Shown: piece after piece, positions 50,901 through 61,124 of the stretch
Position numbering within the stretch: the stretch's first letter is position 1
How the letters are laid out: each line of letters starts with the position of its first letter
NCBI RefSeq assembly: GCF_029846635.1
Contig: NZ_JARVTG010000001.1
Coordinates: forward strand, 4,341,145-4,405,144
Direction of reading: 5' to 3'
DNA: 64,000 nucleotides
Source of the DNA: Pokkaliibacter sp. MBI-7
Lineage (GTDB): Bacteria; Pseudomonadota; Gammaproteobacteria; Pseudomonadales; Balneatricaceae
The notes under the pieces: generated by a model
What the model was told of the DNA's origin: nothing
Database searches by the model: none
Seen by the model: only the letters and a program-made list of their open reading frames with translations
Program-made: the position numbers and the translations under genes

Positions 50901-51046
50901 AGCGAACTCCTTCTCGATTGTTTTTGTTATGGCCAGAAAGTGATCATTGAACACAATGCGCCTGAATCGATATAGATACCACCCCAGTGGGCGTCATTGA
51001 ACTGGCACAAGGGACAGCCGCCTTACCGTTTGCGTGCCCAAAACAA

Positions 51047-51071
51047 CACTGCCAGGATCAACCTGGCAGTG
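51047..51071 (-). terminator. Terminator after the lipoprotein gene
   Basis: 10-bp perfect stem CACTGCCAGG / CCTGGCAGTG, 5-nt loop, followed on the minus strand by TTGTTTTG; 39 bp after the lipoprotein stop. Confidence 0.8.
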
Positions 51072-51109
51072 AGATCAGATAGGCCGATCAGGGATCCAGG
51101 CCTTTACAC

Positions 51110-51684
51110 TTAGCCCAGCGCCTTTTTGACACGGGCTTTCAGTGCCGACTCCAGCTGACTGACATTGGCACCGGCAGGATTACGATACGTCATGGTCAGG
51201 GCCGCTTTGCCTGAGCCCAGCTTGTCGATCACCATATCCAGCACAATATCCTGACCGCTCACGGTCGCATCACTGCGCATGTGATAGGTCACACCCGGTG
51301 TGGCCTCATAACGCCATCCAGCGTCCTGCATTCTCATGCGGGAAGCCAGGTCGCCACGGGCAGCTCTCAGCTCTTCCGGGGACTGAAAACCAAACTCCCG
51401 TTTCATCCGAATAAACACCAGATCCACATCCTGATTCACGGCCATACTCACGACATGGCGCCCTTCGGAATAGGGAGCGTTGTTCGGGGCGCCCAGGCCG
51501 ATGCTGCGCGGACCACTGTTATCCGTGGTGGTCCCTGAGCTGACGGACACAATCCCAAACGGATCCTTGATTGAACAAGTAACGCAGCTGCCGTCCTTGG
51601 TATACAGATCGCAGCCGGCTAACAACCCACCGATGCCAATACCATCACACCCACACCTGCCTTTACCCTGGCGGTTATCCCCAC
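51110..51684 (-). pseudogene. Lipoprotein-like gene with frameshift in the signal peptide
   Basis: The lipobox LLAGC is followed by a 165-residue beta-rich domain (VVSMAVNQDVDLVFIRMKRE, GWRYEATPGVTYHMRSDATV). The signal peptide (GVGVMVLASV) starts at GTG 51684 after AAGGAG but is in another frame; one missing base near 51630 separates them. As written the protein is not exported. Family unrecognised. Confidence 0.65.
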
Positions 51685-51781
51685 GCTGCACTCCTTATTG
51701 ATTGTCATTGAATACACCAGTTGACCTGCCACAGCCGACTGTCGCTGTCAGTGCTTGCCACTGACATCCCCCTGTACCTTA

Positions 51782-51991
51782 CTACTGACGCTGTACTGAG
51801 ACCGAGTTACTGAGGCCGGTTGGCCATTCCTGCTCGTCATGTGCCCTATGGCCATATCGATAATTGTTGCGGCAGCCACGTCGCTTGGCCGCCTGATAGG
51901 CCTCCTCAAGCGCCACTGTTTCCGACGTGGCCAGCACGGTGACCATGCACCACACCCGCTGCCACATCAAGTACCGAACAAGGATACTCAT
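51782..51991 (-). CDS. Hypothetical small protein
   Basis: 69 residues with AYQAAKRRGCRNNYRYGHRA; basic, possibly nucleic-acid binding. Overlaps the stop of the upstream 39-codon ORF (ATGA). Low support beyond the coupling. Confidence 0.4.
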   Translation of the reverse strand: MSILVRYLMWQRVWCMVTVLATSETVALEEAYQAAKRRGCRNNYRYGHRAHDEQEWPTGLSNSVSVQRQ

Positions 51992-52107
51992 GCCGATAAT
52001 CCGGCACTGGCCTGTTGATGGAATTGACCGCCACCAGCAGCAGGTGGCGACGTGCGCTCACCAAACAACGGCACCACCACACCGGGTCCACCGGGGCGCT
52101 TGTTCAC
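51988..52107 (-). CDS. Hypothetical 39-residue protein
   Basis: GTG start after AAGGAGAGAACT; reads VNKRPGGPGVVVPLFGERTS and a glycine/alanine tail. Supported only by the ribosome binding site and the 4-bp overlap with the next frame. Confidence 0.35.
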   Translation of the reverse strand: MNKRPGGPGVVVPLFGERTSPPAAGGGQFHQQASAGLSA

Positions 52108-52209
52108 AGTTCTCTCCTTATTCGGTTCATGGCCCGGATTCATTCCAGACCGTTTCAACATGCCCTCCACCGCATTGACAGGGCAGGGCAACCTTTCAAC
52201 AATACCCAA

Positions 52210-52260
52210 GCCAGCCTGCCACCTACTGGAAACAGGCGAAACAGCAGGTGGCAGGCTGGC
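52210..52260. promoter_or_regulatory. Perfect 15-bp hairpin upstream of the csrA-like gene
   Basis: GCCAGCCTGCCACCT (52210-52224) pairs exactly with 52246-52260 around a 21-nt loop that includes GGA. It ends 27 bp before the CsrA-like start. It may be a terminator-like or regulatory leader; no T-run follows. Confidence 0.65.
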
Positions 52261-52286
52261 AATCTACTGACTCCAGGATGGAACCG

Positions 52287-52643
52287 ATGTCCCACGCTTT
52301 TCATGCCCCTACTGCCCGGATGGCCTTCGGCCTTATCCGCTACCTGATCGCCATCAAGCAGCGCCCGTACTTTCAGCAGACCCTGCTCAAAGCCCAATGG
52401 CATGGCCACCTGATCCTTAACCGGAATCGCGGTGAGCGCATCGTCCTCACCCAACCCGATGGCCACCAGATCATCCTGCTTGTCTACGATGTCAAAGACA
52501 CCGAGTCGCAGCAGCAGGTATGGATCGGCATAGAGGCACCGCGCCATATCGCCATCCGGCGCCCCGAGTGCTACGCCCACCGCAACAGGCAATACCTGAG
52601 TCGCCTGGCCCGCACCTTCTGCCTCGACTCAACCATCGACTGA
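52287..52643 (+). CDS. CsrA/RsmA-like RNA-binding regulator
   Basis: 118 residues. Residues about 41-97 align with CsrA: HLILNRNRGERIVLT (CsrA LILTRRVGE...), a longer central loop, then QQVWIGIEAPRHIAIRRPE, equivalent to the VRIGVNAPKEVAVHREE core with the RNA-contacting arginine kept. The 40-residue N-terminus (LIRYLIAIKQRPYFQQTLLK) and the C-terminal tail are extra. CsrA proteins bind GGA motifs near ribosome sites. The CCAGGATGG at its own start resembles a CsrA site, so autoregulation is plausible. Plus strand, against the conjugation genes. Confidence 0.7.
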   Translation: MSHAFHAPTARMAFGLIRYLIAIKQRPYFQQTLLKAQWHGHLILNRNRGERIVLTQPDGHQIILLVYDVKDTESQQQVWIGIEAPRHIAIRRPECYAHRNRQYLSRLARTFCLDSTID

Positions 52644-52746
52644 CTGCTTCAGCCTCTCAGAACCGCTTCCAGTCATTTCCACACAAAAACTGCCTCAGCC
52701 CTTCTACTATCACGAACTGCCACAGCCAGGCTGGCCTGCCACTGAT

Positions 52747-52950
52747 TCAGCCAGCCTTGTACAGCGGATCAGCACCAAACACTTCTTCGGGCGCCTCTGG
52801 CCACTCGGCCCGGATGACATCAAACTCTCCCTCCGACCAGCAGCGCAGAAACACCAGTCCGTCATCCCCTGACCCCAGCTGCAACGCATACTCAATCGCG
52901 GCCACCGCAGCCACCACCGGCGCTTCCGCTGTCTCCCTCATCGAGGTCAT
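52747..52950 (-). CDS. Small ICE hypothetical protein
   Basis: 67 residues; LVFLRCWSEGEFDVIRAEWP and VFGADPLYK form a motif I have seen in short proteins of PFGI-1-type ICEs. AAGGAGAAC precedes the start. Function unknown. Confidence 0.55.
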   Translation of the reverse strand: MTSMRETAEAPVVAAVAAIEYALQLGSGDDGLVFLRCWSEGEFDVIRAEWPEAPEEVFGADPLYKAG

Positions 52951-53178
52951 GCCTTGTTCTCCTTCACCCTGTCACAGACGGTATGCCGCCATCCTGCCAA
53001 AGCCCATACGCTGCCACAGCAAACAACCCTCACCGCCCCGAAGAGGGTTTACACGCGCCGTGGCCATCATCACCCCTGCGACCAAAGGGGAAGAGGGTGA
53101 GAGGGTGGTGGGAACTGCACTGCAACAATATGATACTCAGCCGTTACATATGTTACACATTCACCACCGGACGGACCC

Positions 53179-53504
53179 ATGTCACCGAACACCGCACACC
53201 CTGCCAGCCCACTGCAACAGGACGCACAGGACTACACCACCTACCAGGACTGCCTGGAGGTACTGAAGCAGACAACGCTTTCACGGGGAATTTACTGGGC
53301 CAGCGGATGGTTGCTATTAGCCCTGGTGATACTGGCCAGAGGCGTGCTCTGCGATACAGACGGCGTTAACCTCACCAGCTTCTTGAATGAAGGCAGTATC
53401 GCCTTAGTGCTGCACGGGTGGCCATAGCTCAACTGATCAGAACCTACCTGCGTATTACCGAACTGGAGCTACTGCCCAAAGAACAACTGTGCCAGCAGTG
53501 TTGA
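53179..53504 (+). pseudogene. Small membrane protein, frameshifted
   Basis: Frame from ATG 53179 with one membrane helix (YWASGWLLLALVILARGVLC) ends at 53427 after LVLHGWP. One base missing in the GGG run near 53417 would continue it as VAIAQLIRTYLRITELELLP to 53504. Family unknown. Confidence 0.5.
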
Positions 53505-53523
53505 GCGTCACCACCGGGGCAAC

Positions 53524-54448
53524 TCACCCGGTCTGACAGATCAATCCCTGCGGAATCAACAGATCAAATACCTGCTGCTCAAGGCCGCACTGCAACCCCA
53601 GATTGACCATGGCCAGTGCGACAGACAGATATAGGTCTCCTCATCCCGGCCACTGCACAGCGCCCATTGATAATGCACAGCCAACTGTCCCATCAGACCG
53701 GCATTAAAGGTGTCCTGATCCTGGTTCAGTATCCCCAGCAGCGCCCAGGCCATGTTCACCAGCCCCTGATAACAGCCGGACAGGGCAGGATCCTCCGGCA
53801 GTTGCCCCATGCCAGCTGCAGTACCTGCCGGGCTATGTCCGCATAGCCCGCCAAACAGGCAGCCATGGCCTGCAGAATACTGTCAGCCATACCATCCAGC
53901 ACCGGTACCTGGCGCGTGAGGCGAAGGGGCAGGTCGGGTACTGCTGCAGGATCTCCTCCTGCAGATCACGATCACCCGCAGCCAGCGCACATACCACCAG
54001 ACGAAGGACATCACAGGCCGTCGTCCCCTGTATGAGCACCGGGTCATCATCCGGCCTTTCCTGAGCCATGCGCAGCGGCTGTAAACCATACTGACAGGCC
54101 CGTTGCCAGTAACAGCGGGCCATCTCACAGTCCCATCAATGCAAAGCCGGTCCCCAGCGTTTCTGCATCCAGCGACGTGGCCACATACAACACCTCCGGC
54201 ACCCCAGGTTCCAGTGCTGCACGGTGCCGGATCAGCCGTTGCTGAGCCTGACGCAGCCATTGTGTTAGCTGACTGAGAGTAGGGGAGAGACGCAGAATCC
54301 CCGCCCCCTCCGGTGACGCTGCAGACGACATTGACCCGGCACCGTCCAGCGACAGCGCCGAACGCATCCAGGCAGACAGAGAAGGAGAGGGATCACCAGC
54401 CTGAACAGCGGCAGAAGGAAAGACGAAAGCAGAAGACAAAGACACCAT
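53524..54448 (-). pseudogene. Helical hypothetical gene with several frameshifts
   Basis: Starts MVSLSSAFVFPSAAVQ at 54448; an in-frame stop at 54125 is followed at once by a second start (ARCYWQRACQYGLQPLRMAQ). One-base slips near 53945, 53807 and 53640 are needed to join DLPLRLTRQVPVLDGMADSI, MGQLPEDPALSGCYQGLVNM and ALAMVNLGLQCGLEQQVFDL. The joined product looks like a helical-repeat (TPR/Sel1-like) protein. Clearly broken as written. Confidence 0.5.
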
Positions 54449-54661
54449 GACCCTCCTTGGACATCGTGAAGAAAGCACTGACTCAACTGGACTACACCAG
54501 TCATCGAAACGATTGCTAATTAAGTAAACAAGAACGTCCACCAGTTCCGGTTCATTACAGGGTCATGTAACCCTCTGTGCCATAGCGAGAGTTTCCCATC
54601 GCACAGCCCCGCCTGTTTGCCCACACTGCCCACATCCACCCCCATCCCCGAGGAGACCACC

Positions 54662-54961
54662 ATGTCCGAACTGGACCAGGCCCAACGCAATCCCGCCACC
54701 CTGGCAGATCCGCCCCTGGCACCGTCCTCACCGCCCAGCCAGTGCTGCGACGACCCCCTGCTGTTTGCCATGCGCGATAACTACCACGCCTTTTCCATGC
54801 CCCTGACCACCATCATGGGTTGTGTGGCTATCGCAGAGGCCCGTGGCATCCTGCCACCGCTACCCGAGTCCTGGTGGATCGAAGTGCAGAACCAGTATCA
54901 CTGGCCGGTACCACAGTGGCGCCAGGCTGGCCTGGCCTCACTGGCGCCGCCCACCCCCTGA
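54662..54961 (+). CDS. Hypothetical protein
   Basis: 99 residues after GAGGAGACCACC. C-terminal half has AMRDNYHAFSMPLTTIMGCV and LPESWWIEVQNQYHWPVPQW. No family recognised. Followed by a strong hairpin. Confidence 0.5.
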   Translation: MSELDQAQRNPATLADPPLAPSSPPSQCCDDPLLFAMRDNYHAFSMPLTTIMGCVAIAEARGILPPLPESWWIEVQNQYHWPVPQWRQAGLASLAPPTP

Positions 54962-54971
54962 CCACCAATAA

Positions 54972-55006
54972 CAAAGGGTGACGTGCTCACACACCGTCAC
55001 CCTTTG
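54972..55006 (+). terminator. Hairpin after 54662-54961
   Basis: 12-bp stem CAAAGGGTGACG / CGTCACCCTTTG with an 11-nt loop, 11 bp after the stop; no T-run. Confidence 0.55.
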
Positions 55007-55142
55007 CTGTCCCCTCCACGTTATCCTGCCCCTCACGATGCTCTGTCAGCCTACCGACTGCCGCAGTCAGGCTGGGTGTAAACTGCTCCAGCCAGCCCTG
55101 CTACGGAGTGACTGACACGCCTGCCGATACAGCTGCGCACCT

Positions 55143-58068
55143 TCAGTACGGGTGGGGGTACCATGCCGGCTTCTTCGGCGAATAGATCCCGTCTGGATTC
55201 AGATGCTGGCAGAGCTCGCTGCTAATGCCGGCAGAACTGCTGACTCCCAATCCCCGCGCCTTGTCCAGCTTCTGAGCGATCATCAGGGCCGCCTCCAGCT
55301 CAGAGACACCGTGCTCATCCATCAACCCCTTACGGGCTTTCTTTTCCTCCTTCTCCGTCATCCCCAACGCCAGATACAAACTGGGCGGGACTGAGCGGAA
55401 CAGCATCTGCAGATTCTTGCTGAGCACCACCCCTTCGGTGTACTTGTGCTTTTCCTTCTGGGCGGACAACACCAGGTGTTTTTGATCGGCACTCAGTGTC
55501 TTGAAGCGCGCCACCTGCTCTACTTCGGCAGGCTCCATCACCAGCAGGATCCACCACTCACAAAGCCCCAGTAGCTTCTTGGCAAAGTCCGGGAAGTCGT
55601 CCATGTTCTGGGTGGCCAGCCACAACCAGGCCCCAGCTTTCGCCACATCTTGCCGATCTTGGCCACATAGGGAGCCAGTAGCGAGTTGACCGTCACAATG
55701 TGCGCCTCATCGATAGGCACCACGATCTGCCGCCCTGAGAACTGGTCACGCTCGGCAATGTTGTTGATGTGGTTAAACAGTGAGATCAGTGCGAGGGATA
55801 ACTGCCCCTCGTAACCCTCACGCGATAACGTGGCCAGATCCACCACAGTGACGTCCACTTCTGGCCAGGGGGTACCTTCTTTGGCGAACATCTCTTCCTC
55901 AAACGAGCCCGGTGCACACATGAGATCGAGCGCATCCGCCATGCCCTCGATACGTAAGCGGCGGGTCTCAGACTGATCCGGATCACGGGCCATGGCACGC
56001 ATGGCGCGCTGCAGGTCCGGTGCGGTCATCTGCCGTTTCCCGGCGTACGCCTCTTCCGCTGCCTGCTGAATGGCCCGACGCACCGCCGAGCGGTCCTGCC
56101 GCTTGTACTCTTTGATTTCAGCCTCTTCACCGCCGGTAATCATCAGCCGGGCAGCCACTTCCATTTCACCCAGCACATCCCGCTGCGCATCGCCTTCATC
56201 ATCATCACTGTCGTCAGCCTCATCATCGCTGATGTCATCCGGGTCATAGCTTCGTCCTGACTCGAACAACAAATGGCTGTCGGCAAAGGGGTTCAGACGT
56301 ACCCCCGAACCCGGTTTGAGCGACACCTTATTGACGCTGAGCCCCAGTGACTGACAGTAGTCCGCAAACAACCCAAAGCTGTTACCGGCCTCAATCAAAA
56401 AGACACGGGGACGATGGATGGCCAGCACTTGCGTCAGCATGGCCACCAGGGTGGCGGACTTACCGGCCCCTGTCGGCCCCAGCAACAGCATGTGCGCATT
56501 TTTTGCCCGGTCAGCGGTGGAGAGCATGTCAAAGGTAAGAGGGCCACCGCCCCGGTTGAACGCCGTAAAACCGGGATTGCCGGTACCGACGGCGCGGCCA
56601 AAGATGGGCACAATCGAGGCCAGATGATCAAAGTACGCCAGATTGACATACCAGTGCTTGCGGTCCTCATGTGGCTTGTAGTTCATAGGCAGCCAGCGCA
56701 GATAGCTATTGAGCGGTGCTACCTCATGGCGCGGATCCACCATTTCGATACCTGCTGTCTGCGTGACGGCAATAATCTGGTTGGTACGCTCATTTAACTG
56801 GGCCATATCCTGACCACGGACATAGAAGGCCAATGAAAAACGGCACATTTTGTCACCGGCCAGCAGCTTACGCTGTGCCACATCACACTCTTTACGTGCC
56901 GCTGTTGCATCATTGGAATGGCCGGACGAGCTGTCCCGGATTTTATCGATATGGGCTTCGATTGAGTCCTGTGGCGTGATCACCATCGTCATGGTCATGA
57001 TGGTGGACTCCGGGAGGGAGTCGAATAGCGAATTGACCATGCGGCCACGTCGCAACTCCGCGTCAGGATGCCGGGGCGAGGTACCTGCTTGAATCGATTC
57101 ATCATGATCACGCGATGGGGCATACGATCAAACAGCCAGACACCGCGATTCACATCCGATGCCGGGTGGGAATACATCAGGCACTCGGAGAAATCGTCCA
57201 GCAGCGGACTTCGCCCCTCAGGGGGCTCCTCATCGACATAGTGTGCAAGCCGGCCGAGCGCTTCCGTATCACCCTGCGTCAGCGTGGGGCAGGGGTTAAA
57301 CCAGGGCAGTAGCCACTGAAACACACTGCGGCCATCACAGCGCTGGACATCGATCCCGATGGACTCCAGGTTTGCCACCAGACGGGCACAGGTGTCATTG
57401 ATGTCCTGCACCGCCGTCTCAAACTCATCCTCAGTCGAGTGGCCTTTGAGGGAAAAGTTCGCCTCAAAACGTCGGTACAACACCAGGCGAGTGCGGCGGA
57501 TCTGGCCACGCCAGGGGTTGCGCGTCACTGCCGTGTCCTCAAACAGCCCGCCGGGCTTACTGATCCCCCGCAAATGGCCTTCCATCTGCTTCAGATAGGC
57601 CTGAGTAAACTCGGTATCCGCGATCATGGGATCGATATAGGCATCGAGATGTTCCAGGTACGAGCTAAAGCTGGTTTCATCCTGGCAGTAAAGCTGCACT
57701 ACCCAAGGCTCCGTGTCATATTCATCGAAGGATGACTGCAGTACCTGTTGCACCTGAAAACGGACGTTTTCGATAAATGCATCGTCACGCCCTTCGGTAA
57801 TCACGGGCTTAAGCTCAAACACCACGCCTACCGAGCTCCCGTCCTCCAGCTCAAACACCTGATGCTTATGGTTGTAATCCACCCAGGGCAGCAGGTCGAC
57901 AAAGGAGCTGAATTCCTGCCCCTTATTCATAAACGCCTGCTCGTCTGCGATGGTCATGTTTGAGCGCGAAATACGCTCATGCGTGGACCCGTCTGCCAGG
58001 GACACAACGTGTTTACCATCGCCCTGCAGAGCAAAGGCGCTCCGCAACTTCTCCATGACTCCCATCAT
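55143..58068 (-). pseudogene. traC: TraC/VirB4-like T4SS ATPase (TIGR03744), two frameshifts
   Basis: Three overlapping pieces make one ~970-residue ATPase. The N-terminal part (from MMGVMEKLRSAFALQGDGKH) slips near 57065: after RFKQVPRPGILT one base is missing and ELRRGRMVNSLFDSLP is in the next frame. The middle carries Walker A LLLGPTGAGKSATLVAML and Walker B QIVVPIDEAHIV. Near 55640 (KMWRK) another base is missing and KAGAWLWLATQNMDDFPDFA continues in the third piece to 55143. TraC powers pilus assembly and DNA transfer, so as written the element could not conjugate. Confidence 0.88.
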
Positions 58069-58081
58069 TGCTTCCTCGCTA

Positions 58082-58603
58082 TCAGTAGTCGCCCAGGCGT
58101 TCGCCGGGCATCGCGTACTGGATCCGCGAATAGAACGGGATCACCGTGGAGTAACCCGGAATCGGTGCCGGCTCATTACCGGCCAGGTGCGGAAACACAT
58201 ACACCACCAGATCCGGGTTGGGCAGGCGCGGGAACTGGCTGACGATCTCATTGGCCGCCGTGCGGGTGTAATCCCCGTTCACCTCAGCCACCCGATTGCC
58301 CCATGCCTGCCTGGCCACCATCACCTCGGCGGTGGGCTTGCCTGCCGTGGCCAACGCCTGCTGATCATAGATACCGTCACCCAGCGGGCGACGAAGTGAC
58401 GCGCGGGCATCCATCAACTGACGTTGGTTCGTACTGGTACCGCCCATCCCGCTCAGCCCTGCGGTATCAATCCCCTGACCATGGTAGATATCCAGCATGG
58501 TTGCCCCATTAGTGGGAAACATCTTGTCTTTGGAGGTCGAGCAGCCTGTCATACCTGCAACAGCAACCATCCCCAGCACCGCAATCCATTTACTTGCCAT
58601 CAT
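58082..58603 (-). CDS. TIGR03751 conjugative-region lipoprotein
   Basis: 173 residues with a lipoprotein signal (IAVLGMVAVAGMTGC lipobox) and the family core LSGMGGTSTNQRQLMDARAS and RLPNPDLVVYVFPHLAGNEP. Equivalent of TraV-type outer-membrane lipoproteins in the T4SS core. Frame intact, between TIGR03752 and TraC as usual. Confidence 0.85.
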   Translation of the reverse strand: MMASKWIAVLGMVAVAGMTGCSTSKDKMFPTNGATMLDIYHGQGIDTAGLSGMGGTSTNQRQLMDARASLRRPLGDGIYDQQALATAGKPTAEVMVARQAWGNRVAEVNGDYTRTAANEIVSQFPRLPNPDLVVYVFPHLAGNEPAPIPGYSTVIPFYSRIQYAMPGERLGDY

Positions 58604-58614
58604 CCCATTCCCCC

Positions 58615-60141
58615 TCAATCCAACGCCCCAGAACGGCCACCCGCCCCCGACAGATAACTGACCTTGCGGCCATTCAGCTCATAATCGATCTTGAGCTCCC
58701 GGGTGATATGCAGCGCCACCGGCTGACCCGGTGGCACGTAGATAGCATCAAAGGTCTGGCCGTAACGCTGAGCGACCCACTCGCTGACTTTCTCCAGGCC
58801 GCCGGCGATGCCGCTATTCAGCGCATATTTACCCGCATCGCCTGTGACAGCAGTGACCACGGCATCCGTCCCGGTGACCGACGTGGTCTCTGACTGGGCA
58901 GAAGCGGAGGCCGCTGCGGTGGCCATCCCTAAACCGAACTGAGTCGACAGGTACTCCATGGCATTGGATTTTTTCTCACCGGAGATACAGGGAATCCCAT
59001 AGGGATCGGATAACCATCCCAGGCTTTGTGTCGCTCCCTGCGCTCCGGCACCTGATGCCGATGATCCGTTGCCCTGACTTTGCCCGCCTTCTTCGCTCTG
59101 GCCGTTGATAGTGCGAATGGTGCCGTCGGTGAAAACGAAGGTGATGGAAGTGACAGAACCCCGCACACAGCTCAGTACCCAGTCGCCTGTGGCCACACCT
59201 GATACCACGGCCTGCGCCACATCCGGCAGCTCGATGCCGTTAGCCATCAGGTTGTCTGAACCGATGACAACCTTGAATGGGTAGGGGTCCTGCACAGAAC
59301 CATTGATCGGGATACGTCCCAACAGCGCGGTCATAGAGACCGAACCCATCAGGGTGGCGTTCTCTGCGACGGTGTACACTGGCACAGCGTCTTCCTCTGC
59401 TGAACTTCCCAGCACCTGAGCCGCCGCACCGTTTGTGGCGCTGTTGAGTGAACTCAGTCCTTTGTCAGCCAGCGAACCCACCTCACCGAATGACGAGGGG
59501 AAACTGAACTGACTTCCCGTACTGGACACCATGCCGTTGGCATCGGTCTTACGCATGTCCTGCGGCTCCACCCACATATAGGTTTCCCCGCCGAAGGTCA
59601 CGGTACCCCCCAGCCCCCCTAAACCCGCATCCGCAGGCAGGGGCACAGAGCCCGCTCCCCCCATGGATGAGCCTGAGACGGCGCCGTCGCTGCCCACTGC
59701 GTTCAGCTGGCTGGTGACGGTATTCATGCGGTTCTCGAACTGGGACAGCTGCTCACCGACCTGTCCCATCAGCTCGTTCTTGGCCGATGCCAGCTGACTG
59801 GAGACAGCGGTACTGGCTGCACCTTCCACATCCCCGGCCTTCTGCCGTAAGGTGTCGTTTTCCTCCAGCAACTGCTGCATCAGCTGGTTGGATTTCGACT
59901 GCGAATCGCGCATTTGATCAATCTTTGCGACCAGTGCGGACACCGTGTCCTGAGCACCGTCCATGCCCAACCGCTTTTTCTCCTCCGACGTCAACTCCCG
60001 CACAGAGGTACCCTGGGCTGCCTGCGCCGGCGTGTCGCTACTGCTGTCGTCGCGGCCAGAGTAGGCAATCGCGACGGCACCGATGACCGCAGCAGGAATG
60101 ATGACCTTCAATAGTCCATTGCTTCTGATCGTCGCCATCAT
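58615..60141 (-). CDS. TIGR03752 T4SS core protein (TraB/VirB10-like)
   Basis: 508 residues: one N-terminal membrane helix (LLKVIIPAAVIGAVAIAYSG), a coiled coil (VAKIDQMRDSQSKSNQLMQQ), a glycine/serine-rich linker, and a C-terminal beta-barrel-like domain (YTVAENATLMGSVSMTALLG; FDAIYVPPGQPVALHITREL). The VirB10 analogue spanning the envelope. Intact. Start overlaps the stop of the upstream gene by 4 bp. Confidence 0.88.
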   Translation of the reverse strand: MMATIRSNGLLKVIIPAAVIGAVAIAYSGRDDSSSDTPAQAAQGTSVRELTSEEKKRLGMDGAQDTVSALVAKIDQMRDSQSKSNQLMQQLLEENDTLRQKAGDVEGAASTAVSSQLASAKNELMGQVGEQLSQFENRMNTVTSQLNAVGSDGAVSGSSMGGAGSVPLPADAGLGGLGGTVTFGGETYMWVEPQDMRKTDANGMVSSTGSQFSFPSSFGEVGSLADKGLSSLNSATNGAAAQVLGSSAEEDAVPVYTVAENATLMGSVSMTALLGRIPINGSVQDPYPFKVVIGSDNLMANGIELPDVAQAVVSGVATGDWVLSCVRGSVTSITFVFTDGTIRTINGQSEEGGQSQGNGSSASGAGAQGATQSLGWLSDPYGIPCISGEKKSNAMEYLSTQFGLGMATAAASASAQSETTSVTGTDAVVTAVTGDAGKYALNSGIAGGLEKVSEWVAQRYGQTFDAIYVPPGQPVALHITRELKIDYELNGRKVSYLSGAGGRSGALD

Positions 60142-61124
60142 TTCGCTCCTTTAGCTGGGCGGTAGGGCAGGGGCAGCAGGGCGGACTCCAGACCTTTGCC
60201 CTGCGTCACCAGATACGCCGTCGTGGTATCCTCGGCGCTACCTGCCGGCCCCAGCGTCGGATGCTGAAAGGCGGCACTATACAGATCCCCATTCAGCAGA
60301 CGGGGGTCGAGCAGGACCGCACGAGGAGCCCGATTGATCAGGCGTACTGCCGTGACGGTGTAGTCAGCCAGTTTCCAGGCCGCGACGGCACGGGCATCGA
60401 CATCGAGCGAGGGCAGCAGCGATCCCAGCGGGCCTTTGGCGCGCACGGGTACCGCGCTCACACCAGGCAGTGCCTCGACGGTACGTAACGGGGCGTACAT
60501 GTTCTGCGCGGCATAGCGCGTGAGAGAAATAGGGGCAGGAGTGCGAGAGGTGGCATCCGTGCGGCCAATGCGACCGGCGACGGCATCATCGGCCGTCGGG
60601 CGCGGTGCGGCGGGAGCCGCTGCGCTGTTCGCTGACGAACCTGACGCACGAGCAGACACGGCGCCCGCACCTGCACTGCCCGGCATCCCATCACTGGCAT
60701 AGTTGGGCGACAGACCTGCCGTGATACCAAAGCTGCTCAGGTCATCCCCTTCCCCGTACAGCACCTTCATCGGCTCATAGGCCGAGCTGTTGGCTGTGAC
60801 GGTGGCCGCATCCTGCGCGGTCACGTCCAGCAGAATAATCTCGCCTGTTTCCACTACCTGAAGCGGAATACGGGTTTCGGGAAAGGGTGCAGCGGCTTTG
60901 AGGTACAGCGCCCCACCGGCATTCTGTACCCGCAGGGTATCGGCCAGGGCCACCGGCAGGGCCAGCTTCACATTACGATCCACATAGACAATCCGTTCCT
61001 GGCCGACAGCCAGTGCGGTTTTGATCGGCACCCGATTCCAGTGCACCAGCTCCACGGCAGAAGCCAGGGGAGACAGCACCATCCCCACGACCAGGCTTAC
61101 ACCCATGCGTGTCATCATCTTCAT
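60138..61124 (-). CDS. TIGR03749 T4SS protein (TraK/VirB9-like, DUF3438)
   Basis: 328 residues with signal peptide (about 8-23) and the DUF3438 N-terminal domain VELVHWNRVPIKTALAVGQE and RIVYVDRNVKLALPVALADT; the C-terminal half has YTVTAVRLINRAPRAVLLDP. Periplasmic component joining the pilus core. Coupled to both neighbours. Confidence 0.88.
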   Translation of the reverse strand: MKMMTRMGVSLVVGMVLSPLASAVELVHWNRVPIKTALAVGQERIVYVDRNVKLALPVALADTLRVQNAGGALYLKAAAPFPETRIPLQVVETGEIILLDVTAQDAATVTANSSAYEPMKVLYGEGDDLSSFGITAGLSPNYASDGMPGSAGAGAVSARASGSSANSAAAPAAPRPTADDAVAGRIGRTDATSRTPAPISLTRYAAQNMYAPLRTVEALPGVSAVPVRAKGPLGSLLPSLDVDARAVAAWKLADYTVTAVRLINRAPRAVLLDPRLLNGDLYSAAFQHPTLGPAGSAEDTTTAYLVTQGKGLESALLPLPYRPAKGAK

